From NCBI GenBank assembly GCA_025617375.2, contig JAMYGW020000001.1:1612001-1676000 (forward strand): a stretch of 64,000 nt of DNA, in the 5' to 3' direction. Positions 56,903-64,000 of the stretch are shown here, piece after piece. How positions within the stretch are numbered: position 1 is the stretch's first letter; every line of letters begins with the position of its first letter. This DNA is from Acarospora socialis (lineage: Eukaryota > Ascomycota > Lecanoromycetes > Acarosporales > Acarosporaceae). The notes under the pieces were generated by a model that was given only the letters and a program-made list of their open reading frames with translations, did not search any database and was not told the DNA's origin. Both the position numbers and the translations under genes were made by a program.

Positions 56903-57854
56903 GGATTGAGATAGATGCATATACATACTAGATCAGCGTTGGCATACCTAAGGGAGATTCATCCTATAAGTTAGATTGCCTGCTTCTGAATTCTTCCATA
57001 GTGCTTTCAATCCACGGTGAGCTAGTTTAACAATCACAATGTTATGGTAGTCAAACCGTCAATTCAAACACAGCTCAACCCTGCACCTTAGTAGTGAAGC
57101 GTGGTGAGGGTAGGTAGTAGTGGTACAGCCAATACTCTACCCAAGTGTCCCATAATTTTGAAGCTGTCTAGGTACCATATAACCACTGTAACAGCCGAAG
57201 TCCTGTCCAACAGATCAGCCTTGCAAACCGACACATGGCATTGTTGCATCATTTAATATCCTTTCGGGTATTGCCCATACAAGCACAGTCCCTTGTTGTG
57301 CATCATGCACTGCAATCTAATTCTTGCAGATTTCGCGGAAGATGCCGTGTCATGATTCCTTTTCCCGCATGGCTTTTGACAGACTCCGAGTAACGCACGA
57401 AAATATTAATCCTCCGAAATTCACCACTTCTACGGTACAGCACGATTTAGGATATTCTCCGGGCTACCCATGCCACTTTGGTCGTCCCAGAGCAAATCCT
57501 TCTTCTCCCATATTGTACCCTTGGTAGCTACGACGTCATTACAGACGATGAAAGCTTGGTGAACTGTCCACGGCTTCTGATGCTGAGAATAGCCCGTGCC
57601 GCCTCACTCAGTACCTAAGGTATGAGGGCACCGTGCTACCTCAACAGGGGAGAACGGCGTGTCCATCGAGTTTGGAATTCCATAGGTACTGTCAAACAAG
57701 ACACTGTGGTTGAGATGGATAGATATAACTTGGTTTCCGTACTTGCAAGACGTGATTCTTGTGATCCAGATCATTCCACAATATCCTCCCTGCACTGCTT
57801 CAACAGTTGTGATTGTATAAATCTCAAGAATACTTGGGACTGTTTTCCTTTCCC
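56903..57854. promoter_or_regulatory. intergenic upstream region of the polyketide synthase
   Basis: 0.95 kb between the thioesterase and PKS genes on the same strand, expected to include the PKS promoter. Nothing specific recognised. A tiny open frame at 57324-57527 is not convincing. Confidence 0.5.
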
Positions 57855-60800
57855 ATGGATACCCCCTCTTCGTCATCATCCACATCGACCGATATGGTCA
57901 ATGACCTCAACACCAAGCTTGTCTTCTTCAGCAATGAGTTCCCCAATGACGATCTTCAAGAACTCTTCCGCCGCCTTCAGAGGCATAGCAAGGACAAGAA
58001 GTTCCGATACCTTGCCGCATTCCTGGAGGAATGCACTGCAGTAGTCAAAGACGAGGCTCTGAAGCTGCCACAGCAATTGCAGGATCTTATTCCTCACTTC
58101 AACACGGTCTTGACATTAGCCGACCATGGCGACTTTCGACAGGGTCCTCTTGGAGCAGCGATGGAAAGTGCCATTCTCTGTGTTCTAGAGATTGGCATGC
58201 TCATTGGGTACGTCTTGATCATATTGACTGGTTTTGAGCCTACCAGAAGATATAACCTTACCATATACTAACCTATCTATATATAGTCACTATGAAGGCC
58301 AGAACCTCGAATACGACCTCCCTACAGGCAGCACTACCCTGGCTGGCTTGAGCATTGGCTTGCTGTCTGGAGCAGCTGTTGCCCTTGCCACGTCTTTGGC
58401 AGATTTAGCCCACACGGGTGCCGAGAGTGTCCGAATTGCGTTCAGGCTTGGTGTCTATGTCGACGAGATTTCGCGAAAACTTGAGCCTCGCGAAGCCGAT
58501 GCCAATCTCGAAAGCTGGGCCTATGTCGTGGCTGAGATGTCTGCCGAAGACGTGCAGAAAGAAATCGATCGATACAACGCAGACACGGTATATCCAGCAT
58601 TCTTCTCTCATCCAGACTTCTAACTCATGCTCACGTTGCTCTCAGTCCAACCCAGAACTCACCAAGGTCTTCATCAGCGCGGCAGACAAAAGCTCTGTCA
58701 GCGTCAGTGGCCCACCTTCACGCCTCAAGAAAGCGTTCCAGCATTCCCAAGTCCTCCGTTACTCCAAATTTCTTCCATTGCCGGTTTATGATGGCTTGTG
58801 CCACGCGCCGCATTTGTACAGCGTAGATGACATCAATTTTGTCATCAACGGTTCGGAGCCAAAAGTCAGTCGCTCTCGGCGCGTGCAGCTTCCCCTACTC
58901 TCTTCGCAGACCGGCACGCCGTTCCCGGCCAAGCGCGCCGGTGATCTCTTCGAGCAAATCGCCACAGAGCTACTGACTGGCACCATTTATCTCGACAACG
59001 TTACTGCCGGTATACTCACCAACTTAGCAGACTCGGGAATGCCTGAATGCCAAGTTGGACTGTTCAGAATGTCGCTCGTTACGAAGGGCCTCCTCTCCAG
59101 TATCGAGTCCGACTTTCCACAGCTCAAGCTCACCCGGCATGACCTGATTGACTGGGTGACCAAAGACTTCGGAACTAGGATTCCGCGATCTCCCAAGCAG
59201 TCAAAGCTTGCTGTGGTGGGAATGGCATGTCGCCTTCCCGGAGGCGCAAACGATACCGAACTCTTCTGGAAGCTGATGGAAGAGGGGCGTGATGTGCACA
59301 CTCGAGTTCCCGCTGACAGGTTTGACCTGAGCACACACTACGATCCGACTGGGAAGGTGGAGAATGCCACGCAGACACCCTTCGGTAACTTCATTGACAA
59401 GCCGGGATTGTTCGATGCGGGTTTCTTCAATATGTCGCCTCGAGAGGTGAGTCAGAAAGTATAGTGTATCGTTAGCAAAGGCTAACGTTAAGGTCTACAG
59501 GCTGAGCAAACTGACCCGATGCACCGTCTCGCTCTTGTAACCGCTTACGAAGCGCTCGAGATGGCAGGCTACGCGCCAAACAGGACGCCTTCGACAAACC
59601 TCAAGCGGGTTGGAACCTTCTACGGCCAGGCAAGCGACGATTGGCGAGAGTTGAACGCAAGTCAAAACATTGGCACCCATGCTGTACCAGGAGGGGAGCG
59701 AGCTTTTGCCAATGGACGCATCAACTACTTCTTCAAGTTTGCTGGGCCTAGTTTTAACATTGATACCGCTTGCTCCAGTGGTTTGTCAACCGTCAATGCT
59801 GCTTGCTCTGCCCTCTGGGCAGGAGACGCCGACACTGTCATTGCAGGTGGGCTCAATGTTATTACTGACCCTGACAACTATGCTGGGTTAGGCAATGCTC
59901 ACTTCTTGTCGAAGACAGGCCAGTGCAAGGTCTGGGATAAGGATGCCGATGGCTATTGCCGCGCAGATGGTGTTGGATCAGTCGTTATTAAGAGACTTGA
60001 GGACGCCGAAGCTGACAATGACAATATCCTCGCAACTATCCTTTCGGCCGCAACCAATCACTCTGCAGAGGCTATCTCAATCACTCATCCACATGTTGGT
60101 GCTCAGAAGGACAACTACACCCAAGTTATGCAAAACGCCGGAGTTAACCCTCTCGACGTAAGCTACATCGAACTCCATGGCACTGGTACCCAAGCCGGCG
60201 ATGCAGTAGAGTCAGAGTCTGTGGCGAGTATCTTTGCGCCACTGACACCTCGACGTCGCGCAGATCAACGACTTCATCTTGGTGCTGTCAAGTCGAACAT
60301 TGGTCATGGTGAGGCTGCGGCAGGTATTACATCCTTGCTCAAAACGCTTCTGATCTTCCAGAAGAACCAGCTTCCTCGTCATGTGGGAATCAAGACTGAG
60401 ATAAATCCGACTATTCCTAAAGACCTGGAAAAACGTAATGTTGGTCTTAATTTTGAGAACGTTCCATGGCCAAAGGTGAATGGGAAAAAGCGCCATGCTG
60501 TTGTGAATAGCTTCGGTGCCCATGGCGGAAACACAACCTTGTTGCTTGAAGATGCTCCTGAGAAGCAAAAGATTGGTGAGGACCGGCGGTCAACGCATGC
60601 TGTCACTCTTTCCGCAAAGAGCAGGAACTCTTTGAGGGGCAACATAGAGGCACTGCTCTCCTATCTAGAACAAAATCGTGGTACCAATCTTGGAGACTTG
60701 TCTTACACATTGTGCGCCCGCCGGATCCATCACAACACCCGAATAGGGACCTCAGTCTCCAGCATCGTCCAGCTGCGAAAGTTCTTGGAGTCATCACTCG

Positions 60801-63438
60801 AGAGTTTGGGCAACATCCGCCCTGTACCGATGGAGCCTCCTGCAGTTGCTTTCACTTTTACCGGCCAAGGAGTATTCTACAATGGCATTGGTACGCAGCT
60901 CTTCAAGTACTTCCCACACTATCGCTCCCAAGTCCTTCAGCTCGATCACCTCGTCCAGCAATTCGGGTTTCCTTCTGTTGTTCCAGCAATTGACGGGACC
61001 GCCGAGGATGACGGCTCTCCCCTTGCTACGCAGCTCACAATCGTTGTGACTGAGATCGCGTTGGCAAGATTCTGGATGCTCATGGGTATCAAGCCTAGTG
61101 TGGTAATTGGACACAGCCTGGGCGAATTCGCCGCCATAGTAGTAGCTGGTGTCATTTCAGCCGCTGACGCAATATTCTTGGCTGGCAAACGAGCGGAGCA
61201 GATGGCCGCCGCATGCGAGATTGGCTGTCATGCCATGCTGTCTGTTCGGGCGAGCATCGAGGATATCAAGAAGTACTCTTCGGATGACAACGCCTACAGT
61301 GTTTCGTGTATGAACGGCCGCAATGACACTGTCATTAGCGGCACTCGCAAGGACATAGAGGCTACCCGCAAAGCTTTGGAGAGCAATGGTCTCAAATGCA
61401 TCCAGCTAGACGTTCCTTTCGCTTTCCACACTGCACAGATGGATCCCATACTTGAGTCCTTCGAGCAAACTGCCAAGCACGTCACGTTCAAGGCACCAAG
61501 TGTTCCGCTTATCTCGCCTCTTCTCAGCAACTGTGTCTTTGATGGCAAGACTATCAACGCCAAATACTTATGTCGTGCTACAAGGGAGTCAGTCAACTTT
61601 GTCGGCGCACTTGAGGCCGCTCAGGACCTCGGTATCATTGATGATAAGACCGTCTGGATTGATATCGGGCCACATCCTGTGTGTGGTGCCTTTGTCCGCA
61701 GCCATATCGCTTCTGCGACAGTGGTCTCATCGTTGCGCAGAAACGAGGACAACTTCGCTGTTATTGCAAATAGCCTTGCTACCCTGTACTGCGAGGGGGT
61801 CTCAGTCTGCTGGAATGAGTATTTCAAACCTTATGAAAAGGCGCACAATCTGTTGACGTTAAACAAATACAGCTGGAACGAGAAAAATTACTGGATCCAA
61901 TACATCGGGACGTGGACCCTCGACAAAGCCCACATCAAGGACAACCTTGACAAGAAACCTGCACTTGGCACACTCACATCGACAGGCTCTTCCCTAAGAA
62001 CGTCCCTAATACACCAGATCATCTCCGAAGAGCTTGATGAGTCGACTGGCAAGTTGACAGCAATTGCAGATGTGATGCACCCTGACTTTCTCGCTGCTGT
62101 CAACGGGCACATGATGAATGGTTGTGGCGTTGCTACTTCTGTAAGTCCTTCCACTACACAGATCATGGCTCAAACGCTAATTTATTCAAGTCTATCTGGG
62201 CCGACATGACTTTGACTATTGGCGAATACCTTTACAAACGTATGGTACCCAAGACGAAGGAGGTCCACATGAACGTCACCAACATGGAGGTGCTGCACGC
62301 CCAAGTCGCCCAAAAGGTCACCAGTAGCACGCAGCTGCTGCGGGTAGAAGCCAACATTGACTTGTCCGCGCAAGCCATGACGCTTTACTGGTACAACGCC
62401 TCCGAAGACGGCACGCCCTCGACCGAGTCCTTTGCGTCCACGACGGTCTACTATGAAGATCCTGCTGGCTGGCAGACAGAGTGGGATCGAGTTACGCATC
62501 TGGTGAATAGTCGTATCGACGTGTTGTCCCAAATGGCTGCCAATGGCACCGCCAACAAGCTTTCGCGAAACATGGCCTATACGTTGTTCAAGAATGTTGT
62601 AGATTACGCCGACAAGTACCGCGGCATGCAGACCGTTGTGCTCAGTGAGTACGAAGCTTTTGCCGACATCACCTTGGTTCCAGACAGGCACGGCACTTGG
62701 CACACACCGCCGCACTGGATTGACAGCGTCTCTCACCTTGCTGGTCTCATCATGAATGGCAGTGACGCTTCTAACACGAAGGACTTCTTCTATGTCACTC
62801 CTGGATGTAGCACCTTCCGCTTGGCTAAGCCACTCGAGCCTGGTGCAAGCTATCGCAACTACGTCCGGATGTTCCCCACCCAAGAAACCGGTCTCTGGGC
62901 CGGGGATATCTACATCTTCCAAAATGATATCATTATAGGCATGGTGGGCCAGATCAAGTTCAGACGGGTTCCTCGCTTGTTGATGGACCAGTTCTTCTCG
63001 CCGCCTGACATGCAGAAGAAGAAGAGCTCTTCTGGTCAAACTGCTCCCAAACCTGCTGCACCTGTCCCTGCTCCCGCACAGAAGAGAACCCCAACACCGA
63101 GACCAGCTGCTGCTCCCGCTCCCGAGTCGATTCAAAAAGCTACCGAACCGGCTGCTGAACCAGCCAAGGCAGCAGTCACGGAGGAGTCTTCCCCGCCTCC
63201 CGCCGAGGATGACTCGATAATCACCGATTGCATGAGACTCATCGCAACTGAGACCGGTCTGGAGATGACGGAGCTCACCGACAATGCTACCTTTGTCGAG
63301 ATAGGTGTGGACTCGCTCATGTCACTTGTGCTGTCTGAGAAGTTCCGCCAGGAGCTACAGCTGGAGGTCAAGAGCTCGCTCTTCATCGAGTGCCCGACAA
63401 TCGGCGAGTTGAAGGGATGGCTCGAGCAGTACTGCTGA
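57855..63438 (+). CDS. Non-reducing polyketide synthase, SAT-KS-AT-PT-ACP without TE
   Basis: Iterative type I synthase building an aromatic polyketide from malonyl-CoA units. Five exons: 57855-58207, 58287-58587, 58646-59446, 59501-62140 and 62191-63438. All splice joins are in phase, giving 1780 residues. SAT (about 1-370): starter-transferase with GLSIG at 138-142, Ser140 in place of the usual Cys nucleophile, and HAPHLY with His271. KS (about 400-820): DTACSSG with Cys576, [11 protein letters not shown] and [14 protein letters not shown] (about 920-1230): GHSLGEF with Ser1024. PT (about 1330-1640): His1355 in [10 protein letters not shown] and Asp1543 in DSVSHLAG. The linker is Pro/Ala-rich. 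One ACP has GVDSLMSL with Ser1740. The protein ends after the ACP: no TE, no methyltransferase and no reducing domains. This order with a nearby metallo-beta-lactamase partner fits the atrochrysone/anthracenone (group V) class. Chain length and product are not readable here. Confidence 0.95.
59470..59487 (+). other. short perfect inverted repeat inside PKS intron 3
   Basis: The intron at 59447-59500 contains CGTTAGC, four bases (AAAG), then GCTAACG: a perfect 7-bp stem that includes a CTAAC-type branch site. It could fold in the pre-mRNA. Whether it matters is unknown. Confidence 0.5.
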
Positions 63439-64000
63439 GGAATTGCCACCTAAGACATTGGGAGGAAGCACTTACGTACGAAAGTAGAGACAACTAACAT
63501 TTTCGAGCCCTGTGCTTTTCCTTGGCGGATGCACCTAGGGAGTTTGGCATAGAGGGATAAATTGAATTGAAGATCAACTACAACACTAGATTACTGAACG
63601 TGCTTCCATGCCTTTTGATTTGCGATGTAGGGTTAGTTGTGTGACCAAGACCCACCGAGCCGGACAAACGAAGTGGCACGACAAACCAAACAAAGAGCAT
63701 TCTCGAGTAACTTGGCCGATATTAGTCGGTCCTAGACAACACATCGTCCACCGACATCCCATGGCATCCAAAACTGCACAACGACACCAAAGCGCTCCTC
63801 ACAATCCTCCACCACTACCGAGACGCAACGTAGAAGGAGGAATCATCTTCGAATTCACCTCTGTTCTCACCTATACAGAGAACACGTCGTCAGCAACTTG
63901 CTTAGGTGATCCTCGCCAGGTTCCACTCTGGTTGCAGCGTCGACAGGCCGTGAAACACTCACTCTCCGTTGAGAGGAGGAGGATGATCAACCGGCATATC
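63439..64000. other. region after the polyketide synthase to window end
   Basis: 0.56 kb holding the PKS 3' untranslated region and the start of whatever follows. A small minus-strand frame at 63586-63771 is not convincing. If the cluster goes on, it does so to the right. Confidence 0.45.

Larger units (their letters stand above)
46612..63438. other. Candidate aromatic polyketide biosynthetic gene cluster
   Basis: Six contiguous genes of secondary-metabolism type: MFS exporter, FAD monooxygenase, class I methyltransferase, possible regulator, metallo-beta-lactamase thioesterase and non-reducing polyketide synthase. Pairing of a TE-less synthase with a stand-alone metallo-beta-lactamase hydrolase is an established sign of anthraquinone, anthracenone or naphthacenedione-type products. 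Co-regulation and the product are inference. No P450, decarboxylase or anthrone oxygenase is present inside the window, so the cluster may extend beyond the right edge. Confidence 0.75.

Noticed and set aside
62182-63135. 317-residue minus-strand frame
   Set aside because: Antisense to the PT-ACP exon of the polyketide synthase; no recognisable family.
1-64000. CRISPR arrays, insertion sequences or transposons
   Set aside because: No spaced direct repeats, transposase or reverse transcriptase sequence, terminal repeats or repeat-induced AT-rich blocks were seen; the genome is eukaryotic.

Overview
The window reads as nuclear DNA of a filamentous ascomycete (Pezizomycotina, probably Dothideomycetes). 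It has dense intron-containing genes on both strands. Most introns are 48-150 bp with GT...AG ends and CTAAC/CTGAC-like branch sites. The proteins have long disordered tails, and a fungal-type non-reducing polyketide synthase is present. I saw no transposon, CRISPR array, rRNA or convincing tRNA. All splice models were built by hand from reading phase and splice signals; nothing was searched against a database.

Left and centre (about 0.2-45.9 kb) is ordinary housekeeping and lineage-specific genes: COP9 signalosome subunit 6 (-), a small secreted protein (+), an Hsm3/PSMD5-type proteasome chaperone (-) divergent from RNA polymerase III subunit Rpc31 (+), three unrecognised proteins, a GRAM-VASt sterol-transfer protein of the Lam family (-) divergent from an MIT/coiled-coil protein resembling Atg38/NRBF2 (+), an SH3BGR-like thioredoxin-fold protein (+), ribulose-phosphate 3-epimerase (-), a 974-residue methyltransferase-like protein (+), LSM2 (+), two disordered proteins of unknown role (+), an SDR oxidoreductase (+), a membrane-anchored lectin-like beta-propeller protein (-), and the very large THO complex subunit Tho2 (-).

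Right end (about 46.6-63.4 kb) looks like a secondary-metabolite cluster. It holds an MFS exporter (-), an FAD-dependent monooxygenase (+), a small class I methyltransferase (-), an unrecognised possible regulator (-), a stand-alone metallo-beta-lactamase thioesterase (+), and a non-reducing polyketide synthase with SAT-KS-AT-PT-ACP order and no thioesterase of its own (+). A TE-less synthase next to a metallo-beta-lactamase hydrolase is the arrangement known from atrochrysone/endocrocin/anthracenone-type pathways. The synthase would build and fold the chain, the hydrolase would release it, the monooxygenase and methyltransferase would tailor it, and the MFS protein would export it. The cluster may continue past the right edge. 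The SAT domain carries Ser where the family nucleophile is Cys.

Several genes are visible only after splicing (the 186-aa gene at 10.8-11.5 kb, LSM2 with a 14-nt first exon, the MIT exons at 17.0-17.25 kb, the last lectin exon at 35.8-36.0 kb). Their exon coordinates are given in the entries.
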